Source of the DNA: Aldehydirespirator sp965221185
GTDB lineage: Bacteria; Actinomycetota; Acidimicrobiia; Acidimicrobiales; Aldehydirespiratoraceae
Direction: 5' to 3'
Length of the DNA stretch: 64,000 bases
Assembly (NCBI GenBank): GCA_965221185.1
Contig: OZ244866.1
Coordinates: 2,046,001 to 2,110,000, forward strand
Positions 8,581-18,482 of the stretch are shown in pieces (the stretch's first letter is position 1; each line of letters begins with the position of its first letter). The translations under genes and the position numbers were made by a program. Below the pieces are notes generated by a model. It searched no databases. It was given only the letters and a program-made list of their open reading frames with translations, and had not been told where the DNA came from.

Positions 8581-9768
8581 CTACATCTGCGGGTTGAGCA
8601 TCCCTTCGATGTCGAGTCGGCGGCGGTACACGCCCGCGACGATTCCCAGCGACGCCATCGACGTGAGCATCGAGGATCCGCCGTAGCTGACCAGCGGCAG
8701 CGGAATGCCGGTCACCGGCATCATTCCCATGGTCATGCCGACCGACTGGAACATCTGGAACAGGAACATGACGAAGATCCCGGTGCAGATGAGCCGCTCG
8801 AACTGGGTCGACGCGATCTGTGCGGTCCTCCAGATGCGGAACAGCAGGACCGCGTACAGACCGAGAAGCAGCAAGGCGCCCCGCAGGCCCAGTTCCTCCC
8901 CCGCGACCGTGAAGATGAAATCGGTCTGCTGCGCAGGCACCAGGTCGGACCGGGTCTGGGTCCCCTGGAACAACCCCTGTCCCCGCAGCCCCCCGTTCCC
9001 GATGGCGATCTGGGCCTGCTCCACGTTGAACGCGTAGGTGGCAGCGTCGTCGCTTGCCTCCGACGGAGCGAAAAGGTAGACGCGCAGGCGTGCCTCCTGG
9101 TACTCGGCCAGCGCGTCGGAGCGGAGCACACCCACGGTCCCGGCGGCGGCGACGATGGCCAGAAGGGCGATCCAGCGGAGCCTGATCCCGCTCACGACCA
9201 CGGTCGCCACTGCGATCACTAGGTACACCAGCATGGTTCCGAGGTCCGGCTGCTGGAGCAGCAGCCCGAGCGGCGCGGCCGCGAGCGCCAGAGCCAGCCC
9301 GACCCGCCGCAGGCCTGCCTCGCCCTGGCGAGGCGACAGCAGTAGCGCCAGCCCGACTATCACCACAAGCTTTCCGGGCTCGGACGGCTGCACCCTGAAC
9401 GTCCCGAACGAGAACCAGCCCCGCGTGCCGCTGACCTCCACGCCCACCTGCAGCACCAGCCACAGCGCCGCCATCATCGCCAGGAAGCCGAGCGGGTAGA
9501 GCCTTCTGATGTGCCTGGGAGCGACGAAGGCGACGACCACAGCCACAACCGCTCCCATGGTGACGAACAGGACCTGGCGCTCGAGGAAGGCGGTGTTGGG
9601 CTCGGTGAAGTCGTCTACCACGCCCCTGGTGGCCGAATAGACGAGAACCGACCCGATGGCGGCGATGGCCAGCGCCGACAGGATCAGGAACGGGTCGACC
9701 AGCAGCCACCAGGGATCCTTGGCGGGCTCGAGGGTCTCGGACTTGGGCGGGGGCGCGAGCACAGTCAC
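8581..9768 (-). CDS. rodA: RodA, peptidoglycan glycosyltransferase (SEDS)
   Basis: A 395-residue polytopic membrane protein of the FtsW/RodA/SpoVE family that polymerises lipid II during elongation, partnered by the class B PBP encoded next to it. It has about ten membrane segments. Conserved SEDS stretches include QQPDLGTMLVYLVIA and, near the C-terminus, MMPVTGIPLPLVSYGGSSML. Its start overlaps the 3' end of mrdA by 4 bp, as expected for the cognate pair. RodA rather than FtsW is assigned from the adjacent mre genes. Confidence 0.95.
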   Translation of the reverse strand: MTVLAPPPKSETLEPAKDPWWLLVDPFLILSALAIAAIGSVLVYSATRGVVDDFTEPNTAFLERQVLFVTMGAVVAVVVAFVAPRHIRRLYPLGFLAMMAALWLVLQVGVEVSGTRGWFSFGTFRVQPSEPGKLVVIVGLALLLSPRQGEAGLRRVGLALALAAAPLGLLLQQPDLGTMLVYLVIAVATVVVSGIRLRWIALLAIVAAAGTVGVLRSDALAEYQEARLRVYLFAPSEASDDAATYAFNVEQAQIAIGNGGLRGQGLFQGTQTRSDLVPAQQTDFIFTVAGEELGLRGALLLLGLYAVLLFRIWRTAQIASTQFERLICTGIFVMFLFQMFQSVGMTMGMMPVTGIPLPLVSYGGSSMLTSMASLGIVAGVYRRRLDIEGMLNPQM

Positions 9769-12056
9769 AGCAGGGCGTCCAATCCTCGCTGCTCCACGGC
9801 GATCTCGCCTCCCACAAGCTCAGCGCATTCCTGCGACAGCACGGGCCGCTTCTCGGAGATGGGGACGCCCTCGGCGTCCACCTTGATCTCGCCGGTGCGG
9901 ACGCCCTCCAGGAACGCCACGAGCAGCTTCACCTCCCCGTAGCAGGCGTCCACTTCCTTGGCCGTGCGAGCCCTCTCCACTGTGCCGGTGGCGATGGGAT
10001 AGAGGATCCGGGCCACGGCCGGAGCGGCCACCTCGCCGCCGAAGCCCGCCTCCTCCAACACCAAGGCCACCACGACCTCGGGTGTGTGGCGGAAGCCGCG
10101 CTCGGGCCACGATGCCGGTCCGAACGCCGCGAACCAGGCGAAGTCCGCCTTGCCCAGCTTCTCCGCCGTGCCGGTCTTGCCCGCCACCGGCCACCCGTTC
10201 AGCGGGAAGTCGACGCCGCCCTCGCCGGGAAGGTTGAACGCCTCGTATGCCGTTCCCCGCAAGAGCACCTCGTCGTTCGTGCTGCTCGAGAGGTTGTAGG
10301 CCGTCACGCCGTTCAGCCCGTCGAGCAGCGGCCCGGAGAGCTCGGCGCTCCATTCGAGCTCGCGCACGAGCCTTGGGCCGAACTCCTCGAGGACATCACC
10401 GTCGCGGTCGGTGATCTTGGTGGCGATGTTGGGCTGGTGGACCTTGCCCTCGCTGGCCAGCACGGCGTAGAGGTTGGCCATCTGAAGCGGCGTGGCGAGG
10501 AGGTTGCCCTGGCCGATGGCCAGGTTGATGGTGTCTCCGGCGAACCACTGCGCGCCGCTGCGCAGGAACACGCCCTGCTCGAACTGGTAGTCGTAGTACT
10601 CCCGGTCGGGCACGACACCGGCACGCTCGTGCGGAAGCGGAATGCCGGTATGGGACCCGAGGCCGAAGGCCCGCGCCGACTCCTGGATGCCCTCATCGAG
10701 AGGTGAGCGACGCTGGAAGAAGCCCTCGCCTCCAAGCTTGTAGAAGTACGTGTCGCTCGACACCGTGATGGCGTCTCGCAGATCGACGCCGCGCTCGCAG
10801 CAATAGGGGCTCTCGAACACGCATGTGTCGGACTCCTCCAGGCAGAAGGGATAGCGGTACGTGCCGGTGTCGCGATAGAACTCGTCCACACCGGCCAGAG
10901 CGGCGGGGCCGTCGCCTATCACGCCCTGGGTCAGCGCGGCGTGGGTGGTGACCACCTTGAACGTGGAGCCGGGTGCGTACAGGCCCTGGATGGCCCGGTT
11001 GAGGATGGGTGAGTAGTTCTCCTCTGCGGTCAGGTCGTTGAACAGCCGCTGCGATATGCCGTTCACGAACTCTCGCGGATCGAAGGTCGGGAACGACGCC
11101 ATGGCCAGGACTGAGCCGTCGCGCGGGTCGATCGCCACCGCCGCCCCGGCCGAGGCCACGAAGCGGGGGGCATCCGGGTCCTCTGGCGGCTCCTGGTTCC
11201 GGGCCTCGTCGAGTCCCCGACGCAGCTCTCGCTCTACCAGGCTCTGGATGTCGAGATCGATCGTGAGGTGCACGTCGTTGCCGGGCATCGGCTGGCGATC
11301 CTTGTCGTGGTGCACCTTGACGATCTCGTCCAGCCGGTTCACCTCGAAGACGCGCACGCCGGGGACTCCCCGCAACTCGCTCTCGAATACGCGCTCCACA
11401 CCGGACTTCCCGATCTCGTCGCCGGGCTGGTACGTCTTCGCGTTCGTATCGGTCGAGTCGACCTGCGCGCTCACGGCCCGGTACTCGGACTCGGTCAGCG
11501 GCCCCACATAGCCGAGCAGGTGTGCAGCCAGCTCACCGTAGGGGTAGCTGCGCACCGTGCGCTCCTCCACGGACACCCCGGGGAACAAGTCCGGGCGCTC
11601 GCCCAAGTACACCAGCAGGTCAGGGTTGATGTCGACCGCTACCGGAACCTTGTCGAACGGCCCGAACTCCCGGCTCGCGAGCCGCTCCTCAATGTGGATG
11701 ACCTTAGTCAGGCGGCCCGAGCGGCTGACGATCTCCGCGATCTGGAGCAACACGTCGTGCTGCTCGGACTCATCAAGTGCAGCCCTGAACGCCAAGCGGT
11801 CGATCGTCACCACCTGGACCACCCTGTTGTCCACCAGGATCCGCCCCTTTGAGTCGAAGATGCGGCCCCGGGGCGCCTCGGCGTACACCACCCGCAAGAT
11901 GTTCGCGGAGGCGGCGGTCTGAAGTTCCTCGCTCTCGAGCACCTGCAGAAACCAGAGCCGCGCCACCAGGGCCGCCACCAGGCAGACCGCCACAATGCCA
12001 ACGACGTACAACCGGAAGCCTTGGCGCTCGTAGACGTCGGGACCGTTGTCGGCCAT
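9765..12056 (-). CDS. mrdA: Penicillin-binding protein 2 (elongasome transpeptidase)
   Basis: A 763-residue class B PBP that cross-links peptidoglycan with RodA. One N-terminal membrane segment lies at about residues 14-38 (LYVVGIVAVCLVAALVARLW). A PBP dimer/pedestal region follows, then the transpeptidase domain with SxxK in APGSTFKV (about residue 370), SxN-like TVSSDTYFYKLG, and KTG in VAGKTGTAEK. ATG 12056 (MADNGPDVYERQG) is chosen because it places the membrane anchor correctly; the frame extends upstream into mreD and is not used. The transpeptidase domain carries an insertion with paired cysteines (CLEESDTCVFESPYCCE). Confidence 0.95.
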   Translation of the reverse strand: MADNGPDVYERQGFRLYVVGIVAVCLVAALVARLWFLQVLESEELQTAASANILRVVYAEAPRGRIFDSKGRILVDNRVVQVVTIDRLAFRAALDESEQHDVLLQIAEIVSRSGRLTKVIHIEERLASREFGPFDKVPVAVDINPDLLVYLGERPDLFPGVSVEERTVRSYPYGELAAHLLGYVGPLTESEYRAVSAQVDSTDTNAKTYQPGDEIGKSGVERVFESELRGVPGVRVFEVNRLDEIVKVHHDKDRQPMPGNDVHLTIDLDIQSLVERELRRGLDEARNQEPPEDPDAPRFVASAGAAVAIDPRDGSVLAMASFPTFDPREFVNGISQRLFNDLTAEENYSPILNRAIQGLYAPGSTFKVVTTHAALTQGVIGDGPAALAGVDEFYRDTGTYRYPFCLEESDTCVFESPYCCERGVDLRDAITVSSDTYFYKLGGEGFFQRRSPLDEGIQESARAFGLGSHTGIPLPHERAGVVPDREYYDYQFEQGVFLRSGAQWFAGDTINLAIGQGNLLATPLQMANLYAVLASEGKVHQPNIATKITDRDGDVLEEFGPRLVRELEWSAELSGPLLDGLNGVTAYNLSSSTNDEVLLRGTAYEAFNLPGEGGVDFPLNGWPVAGKTGTAEKLGKADFAWFAAFGPASWPERGFRHTPEVVVALVLEEAGFGGEVAAPAVARILYPIATGTVERARTAKEVDACYGEVKLLVAFLEGVRTGEIKVDAEGVPISEKRPVLSQECAELVGGEIAVEQRGLDALL

Positions 12057-12066
12057 CAGCGCGGAA

Positions 12067-12660
12067 TCATGGCTGCCGCGGGACGAGGCGAATCGGTGGT
12101 CGGGTTCGAGCTCCGCCGCCTCGCAGGGCCCACCGCATCGCGGGAGCCGCAGCCAGCGACAACACCGCGTTGAGCGCGGACGAGACAAGCACGATCAGAA
12201 GCAGGTCGTCGTCGAGCAGGCCGCGCTGGCCGAGCACCTCTCCGAGCACCGCGTAGGCCGTCACCGATGCCGCCGTGCCCGCGAAGGAGAGCAGTCCCGT
12301 CTGCGTGCGGGTGTCGTGGAAGAGGTCCTCGGTGATGCTGCCCAGCCCGAAGGCCACGAGAGCGAACGAGACCGCAGCCAGCCCGAGCGGGGTCGGCAGA
12401 TAGACGTCCCATATCAACCCGGCCCCGAACGCGATCACCGGGCCGCGATGGGCGCCGGCCAGGAGCCCCGCCAACACGGCTACCAGGGCCGGCAGTTCGG
12501 GAGCCACGCCCGCCACCCGCACCTCGACGAAGATCGTCAGTTGCAGCAGCAGCGCCACCAAGTACACGGCGATCAGCCTCAGAGCGACCGCAAAGATGCT
12601 CTCTTGCACCGACAGGAGGCGCTGGCGCATCCCCGCGGCAGCCAGCTGAGGCGCGGTCAT
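12067..12660 (-). CDS. mreD: Rod-shape-determining protein MreD
   Basis: A 197-residue membrane protein with about five hydrophobic segments (IAVYLVALLLQLTIFVEV, VIAFGAGLIWDVYLPTPLG). It matches MreD in size and topology, including the DxYLPTPLGL-type motif. It belongs to the MreBCD elongation scaffold. The start overlaps the mreC stop (ATGA) and the gene ends 10 bp before mrdA. The family is poorly conserved, so the call rests partly on position between mreC and mrdA. Confidence 0.9.
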   Translation of the reverse strand: MTAPQLAAAGMRQRLLSVQESIFAVALRLIAVYLVALLLQLTIFVEVRVAGVAPELPALVAVLAGLLAGAHRGPVIAFGAGLIWDVYLPTPLGLAAVSFALVAFGLGSITEDLFHDTRTQTGLLSFAGTAASVTAYAVLGEVLGQRGLLDDDLLLIVLVSSALNAVLSLAAAPAMRWALRGGGARTRPPIRLVPRQP

Positions 12661-13553
12661 GGCGACTGCTCTACGAACGGCGAGTCCGGGCCGACCGGCG
12701 CCTCGTCAACGGGAGTTTGCAGCACCACGGTCACATAGCCGAGATCGTCCACAGCCGCAGCGAGGTCGACCGTTACCAGCTGCACCAGCCCCGCCTCGGC
12801 CGGCTCGACGGAAGCCACCCACCCCACCGGTATGTTCGCGGGATAGCGGCTCCCGGCCGCGGTGACCACCGGGCTCCCGATGCCCGGCAGCTCCGAGAGG
12901 TCCCCGGTCTCGGGCCAGCGCAGTCCGGTGCCCACCACGAACGTGGTCTGGTCTCCGGCCATCCCGTGACCGAGCCCCACATCGCCGGTGTCGAGCAGGC
13001 GCACACCGATCACCAGGTTTGGATTGCTGATCATGGTGACCGTGCTCAGCGCGGTGTCGACGGTCTCGACCCTTCCGACGAGCCCGGCCGCGGTGACCAC
13101 CGCCATGCCTGGAGCCACCCCATCGCGATGTCCCACGTCGATCGACACGATGTCGTCGTCGAAATTGCCGACCGAGTCGCGCAGCACCGAGGCGGTGATC
13201 TGCTCGACGTCGTCGACGTATGTCACCCCGGTGGCGGCCAGGAGCCGGTCGAGGGCGTCCTGGCGCGCCGCGGCCCGTATGTCGGCGCTGCCGAGTCTGT
13301 CGACCTCAGATCGGAGCCTGTCGTTCTCGGAGCGGAGGTCGTTGTAGGAGAACATGACCGTCCACACCTCCGCCACCGGTCCGAGCACGACATCGACCGC
13401 GGACACCACTGGCTCGAGAACGTCGCGCACGCGGCTCTGGGCCGTCTCCAAAGGTCCGTAGCCGCGGAAGTCGAGGGTTAGGAGCGTGACCGCGGTGAGG
13501 ATCAACAGCGCTAGGCGGTAGCGGGACCGCCCGCTTCGCGGGGCGACCGCCAT
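12657..13553 (-). CDS. mreC: Rod-shape-determining protein MreC
   Basis: A 298-residue protein with one N-terminal membrane segment (RYRLALLILTAVTLLTLDF), a coiled-coil stretch near residues 70-100 (YNDLRSENDRLRSEVDRL) and an extracytoplasmic beta-barrel region (VDVGHRDGVAPGMAVVTAAGLVGRV) that typifies MreC. It links MreB filaments to the periplasmic PBPs. ATG 13553 is used; TTG 13559 would add two residues. It lies 9 bp after the mreB stop. Confidence 0.94.
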   Translation of the reverse strand: MAVAPRSGRSRYRLALLILTAVTLLTLDFRGYGPLETAQSRVRDVLEPVVSAVDVVLGPVAEVWTVMFSYNDLRSENDRLRSEVDRLGSADIRAAARQDALDRLLAATGVTYVDDVEQITASVLRDSVGNFDDDIVSIDVGHRDGVAPGMAVVTAAGLVGRVETVDTALSTVTMISNPNLVIGVRLLDTGDVGLGHGMAGDQTTFVVGTGLRWPETGDLSELPGIGSPVVTAAGSRYPANIPVGWVASVEPAEAGLVQLVTVDLAAAVDDLGYVTVVLQTPVDEAPVGPDSPFVEQSP

Positions 13554-13562
13554 GGCCAAGCG

Positions 13563-14615
13563 CTAGAGACCGTCCGCGGTGGTCCCGCCAGTCAGCTGGT
13601 CCAAGTTCTCAAGAACGTAACCACAGCCCCTCACCACGGCGTGGAGCGGGTCAAGCGCGACGGTGATCGGCATGCCGGTCTCGTTGGCCATCCGCTGGTC
13701 TAGGTTTCGCAGCAGGGCGCCTCCGCCCGCGAGCATGATGCCCGATTCCATGATGTCGGCGGCCAACTCCGGAGGAGTGCGATCGAGCGTGCCCCTCACC
13801 GCGTCGCAGATGGCGACGACCGACTCCTCCAAGCCATCGCGGATGTCCTCTGTGGTGATCGACACCACTCGGGGCAGGCCGCTCACAAGGTCGCGGCCCC
13901 GTATCTCGGCCCTAGCCTCTCGCGGCAGGGGGTGGGCCGATCCGAGCACGATCTTGATCTCCTCGGCGGTGCGCTCCCCGATCAGCAGGGAGTGCTCCTT
14001 CTTGACGAACTGAACGATGGCGTCATCGAACTCGTCGCCTCCCACGCGGATGGACTCGCTGGACACGATCCCTCCGAGCGAGATGACGGCCACCTCGGTG
14101 GTGCCGCCTCCGATGTCGACGACCATGTTCCCGGTCGGCTCCCACACCTTCATCCCCGTGCCGATCGCGGCCGCCATCGGCTCCTCGATGATGTGGGTCG
14201 GCCGGCGGGCGCCCGCAGACTCGGCCGCCTCCTGCACGGCCCGCTGCTCCACGCCCGTTATCCCCGACGGCACGGCGATGACCATGCGCGGCTTGGTCCA
14301 GCGCCTCTGATGGACGCGCTCGACGAAGAAGCGCAGCATCTCCTGGCACATATCGAAATCGGCAATCACGCCGTCCTTGAGAGGGCGAACGGCCTGAATA
14401 TGCGCCGGCGTACGACCGATCATGCTCTTGGCTTCTGCACCCACGGCCAGCACCTTGCGGCTACGGGCGTTCACGGCCACGACCGACGGCTCGTTGAGCA
14501 CAATCCCCTCGCCGCGCACGTACACGACAGTGTTGGCGGTGCCGAGGTCCAAGGCCATGTCGCGGCCAATGACCCACCCCAGCCCGGAATGCGTGGTCCC
14601 TGTGCTCATTGTCAT
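13563..14615 (-). CDS. mreB: Rod-shape-determining protein MreB
   Basis: A 350-residue actin-like ATPase that guides sidewall peptidoglycan synthesis. Actin-fold motifs are RDMALDLGTANTVVYVRGEGIVLNEPSVV at the N-terminus, MVVDIGGGTTEVAVISLGGIV near residue 170 and ESGIMLAGGGALLRNLD near residue 300. The length is normal. It is the first gene of mreBCD-mrdA-rodA. Upstream sequence on this strand contains TAACCT (near 14630) and a GGAG 11 bases before the start, so it probably has its own promoter and a short leader. Confidence 0.97.
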   Translation of the reverse strand: MTMSTGTTHSGLGWVIGRDMALDLGTANTVVYVRGEGIVLNEPSVVAVNARSRKVLAVGAEAKSMIGRTPAHIQAVRPLKDGVIADFDMCQEMLRFFVERVHQRRWTKPRMVIAVPSGITGVEQRAVQEAAESAGARRPTHIIEEPMAAAIGTGMKVWEPTGNMVVDIGGGTTEVAVISLGGIVSSESIRVGGDEFDDAIVQFVKKEHSLLIGERTAEEIKIVLGSAHPLPREARAEIRGRDLVSGLPRVVSITTEDIRDGLEESVVAICDAVRGTLDRTPPELAADIMESGIMLAGGGALLRNLDQRMANETGMPITVALDPLHAVVRGCGYVLENLDQLTGGTTADGL

Positions 14616-14666
14616 GCCTAGATCAGCTCCGGGAGGTTATCACGCGCCGATGGGTTCCGGCCGCCC

Positions 14667-14680
14667 GCCTCCAGGGAGGC
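14667..14680 (-). terminator. Possible terminator between ndk and mreB
   Basis: The near-perfect palindrome GCCTCC-AG-GGAGGC lies 81 bases after the ndk stop and before mreB. There is no U-tract, so this is a weak candidate only. Confidence 0.3.
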
Positions 14681-14760
14681 TAGACGATCGCGAGCGTTGG
14701 CGCGCACCGGGCCCGGATCGATTCTCGCCTCTGCGGCACGCAGCTGATGTGCACGCGTCC

Positions 14761-15168
14761 CTACAGGCCGGGAAAGAACACCTGCACCTCACGCCTAGCC
14801 GAATCCGCTGAGTCGCTCCCGTGGACGAGGTTCTCGGTGACCATGGTGGCGAAGTCGCCCCGGATCGTGCCCGGTTCAGCCTTCATGGGGTCGGTGGCGC
14901 CCATCATGGCGCGCACCACGCGCCACGTGTCCGCAGGCCCCTCCACGACAGCGACCAGCGCGGGACCCCGGCTCATGAAGGCGACCAGATCGTCGTAGAA
15001 GCCCTTGCCGACGTGCTCGGAGTAGTGGCGGGCGAGCACATCGGTGTCGAGGTTCCGCAGTTCGGCGGCCACCAACCGCAAGCCCTTGCGCTCCAGCCGG
15101 CCCACGAGCTCGCCCACCAAGCCTCGCTCGACTGCGTCGGGCTTGCAAATGACCAGCGTGCGATCCAC
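14761..15168 (-). CDS. ndk: Nucleoside diphosphate kinase
   Basis: A 135-residue cytosolic enzyme that moves the gamma-phosphate between nucleoside triphosphates and diphosphates through a phosphohistidine. It begins VDRTLVICKPDAVERGLVGEL; the catalytic His is in ENLVHGSDSADSA near residue 116, and the protein ends REVQVFFPGL, a slightly short form of the family. GTG 15168 lies seven bases after TAGCAT, a leaderless-type start; upstream in-frame sequence has no homology to the family. It stands alone between folC and mreB. Confidence 0.95.
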   Translation of the reverse strand: MDRTLVICKPDAVERGLVGELVGRLERKGLRLVAAELRNLDTDVLARHYSEHVGKGFYDDLVAFMSRGPALVAVVEGPADTWRVVRAMMGATDPMKAEPGTIRGDFATMVTENLVHGSDSADSARREVQVFFPGL

Positions 15169-15175
15169 ACCGGCG

Positions 15176-15181
15176 ATGCTA
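15176..15181 (-). promoter_or_regulatory. -10-like TAGCAT before ndk
   Basis: TAGCAT ends seven bases before the GTG of ndk, leaving no room for a leader; the pattern matches other genes in the window. Confidence 0.45.
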
Positions 15182-15232
15182 CAAGGACTCCTCCAGCCTC
15201 CCGCGGCGTGGAAGCGAGATGAGAAGGAGCAC

Positions 15233-16550
15233 TTACGAGCCCCCCGCCAACGCCGTCTTGGCCGCACCAATCACGGTGAAGGAGCCGGTAACGGTGATTG
15301 CATCGGCGGGATCCGCGAGCTCGAGGGCACGGTCGAGGGCCGCACCCACATCCGTGACAGCCTCAGCGGCCGCGCCCAGGGAGGCCGCCGCGTCCGCGAT
15401 CTCGGGTGCCGGTATGCCCCGGGCCGTCGGCGCGGTGCAGCACAGGACCCGCTCGGCCCGGTCGGCCTCGAGCCCCTCAAGCACGCCGCCGATGTCGCGC
15501 CCAGACTGCATCCCCACCACCAGGAAGCGTCGACCGGACGGTGCGAAGTCCTCTCTGAGGGTGGCCGCGGCGGCGCGGGCGCCATCGGGGTTGTGCGCTC
15601 CGTCGAGCACGACCAGGGGCTCGCGGCCCACGATCTCGAAGCGCCCCGGAACCCTCACGCTGGCCAGGGCCTCTTCCACGACGTCGTCGGGCAGGCGCGC
15701 CCCGAAGAAGGCCTCCGCGGTGGCCACGGCCAACGAGGCGTTGTCCAGCTGATGCCGGCCGTGCAGGGCCACCAGCGCGTCGGGGTGGCGCCCGTAGGGG
15801 GTGAGGAAGTCAGCCAGCCACCCGCCGATGGCCAGGCGCTCCCGGTCGGTCCCGAAGTCGACACCGCGCTCCAGCATGCTCGCATGAGGCTCGGCTCGGA
15901 ATACGTCGCGCACGCCGGGGTCGTTCTCGCCGAAGACGATCGTCGATTCGGGCTTCACGATGCCGGCCTTCTCACGAGCCACGGCCAGCCGCCAGTCACC
16001 GAAACCGTCGGTGTGGTCCAGCCCCACGTTGGTGACTACCGCAACCTCGGCGTCGACGACGTTGGTGGCGTCGAACCTTCCCAGCATCCCCACCTCGACC
16101 ACGGCCACGTCCACGGCCACATCGGCAAAGTGCTGTAATGCGGCCGCCGTCACGGTCTCGAACCAAGTGGCCTGCAGGTGCAGGTGGGCCGTGAAGCGGG
16201 CCACGTCGCCGATCGCCGCACCGAAGGCCTCCGGATCCATGGGCTCGGAGTCGACCGATATGCGCTCGGTTGGCGCCACGAGGTGCGGGCTTGTGTAGGC
16301 GCCGACTCGCAGGCCCATGGCCTGCAGCAGCCGGGTCGTGACCCGCACCGTGGATCCCTTGCCGTTGGTGCCCGTTACGTGGATCACCCGGTAGCACCGC
16401 TGCGGGTCTCCCATGGCCGAAGCCAGGCGCTGCATCGACTGGAGGCTCAGGCCGTGCACACGGCCGGCGCGAGGCCTGGATTCGTAGTTGATCAGGGTGT
16501 CGAGATGGTCTAGAGCCGCGCCGTAGTCCACGAGCGGGTGCTCGCGGTTG

Positions 16551-16576
<26 letters not shown>
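15233..16576 (-). CDS. folC: Folylpolyglutamate synthase / dihydrofolate synthase
   Basis: A 447-residue ATP-dependent Mur-ligase-like enzyme that adds glutamate to folates. The P-loop is VTGTNGKGST near residue 70, followed by YTSPHLVAPTERI (folate-binding loop), the central ATPase region NVGLDHTDGFGDW and the C-terminal domain with VLDGAHNPDGA. Its start overlaps the clpX 3' end by 26 bp; AAGGGG lies just upstream of ATG 16576, and a downstream GTG at 16531 is a possible alternative. Clustering with ClpXP and tig is common in actinobacteria. Confidence 0.95.
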
Positions 16577-17819
<1,243 letters not shown>

Positions 17820-17840
17820 GCGGTCGTCTCCCTCTTGGCG

Positions 17841-18482
17841 TCAGCTGATCGCTCTTATGGCGCTGCTGTTGTCGACCACATTACGCGTTTCGATCACCTC
17901 GTCGATGATGCCATAGTCCCTGGCCTGCGCGGCGGTCATTACGAAGTCGCGGTCGGTGTCGGTGGCGATCCGCTCGATGGGCTGCCCGGTGTGCACCGAG
18001 AGCACCTCCTCGAGGGACTCCTTGAGCCGTGCCACCTCGATTGCGATCCGCTCGATGTCGCTGGCATCGCCGTGGGCGCCGGCATAGGGCTGATGGAGCA
18101 GGATCCTGGCGTGGGGCAGGGCCAGACGCTTGCCATTCGACCCGGCGGCCAGCAGCACCGCGGCCGCCGACGCAGCCTGACCGAAGCAGATCGTGGTGAT
18201 GTCGGGCTTGATGTACTGCATCGTGTCGTAGATCGCGAACAACGAGTTGATGTCTCCGCCGGGGCTGTTGATGTAGAGGTTGATGTCCTTGTCGGGATCC
18301 TCCGATTCGAGGTGCAGGAGCTGCGCGCAGATCAGGTTCGCCACCACGTCGTCTATGGGAGTGCCCAAGAAGACAATGTTCTCCTTGAGCAGCCGGCTGT
18401 ATAGGTCGAAGGCGCGCTCGCCGCGGTTGGTCTGCTCCACCACGGTCGGCACTAGGTAGTTGCGAGGGCTAATGAGGCTCAT
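17841..18482 (-). CDS. clpP: ATP-dependent Clp protease proteolytic subunit
   Basis: A 213-residue serine protease forming the barrel of ClpXP. The triad is Ser105 in GQAASAAAVL, His130 in ARILLHQPYAG and Asp179 in TDTDRDF. SPGGDINSLFAIYDTMQ is the conserved oxyanion-side segment. It overlaps tig by 4 bp and precedes clpX. Only one clpP is visible here; many actinobacteria have a tandem clpP1-clpP2 pair, so a second copy may lie elsewhere. Confidence 0.97.
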   Translation of the reverse strand: MSLISPRNYLVPTVVEQTNRGERAFDLYSRLLKENIVFLGTPIDDVVANLICAQLLHLESEDPDKDINLYINSPGGDINSLFAIYDTMQYIKPDITTICFGQAASAAAVLLAAGSNGKRLALPHARILLHQPYAGAHGDASDIERIAIEVARLKESLEEVLSVHTGQPIERIATDTDRDFVMTAAQARDYGIIDEVIETRNVVDNSSAIRAIS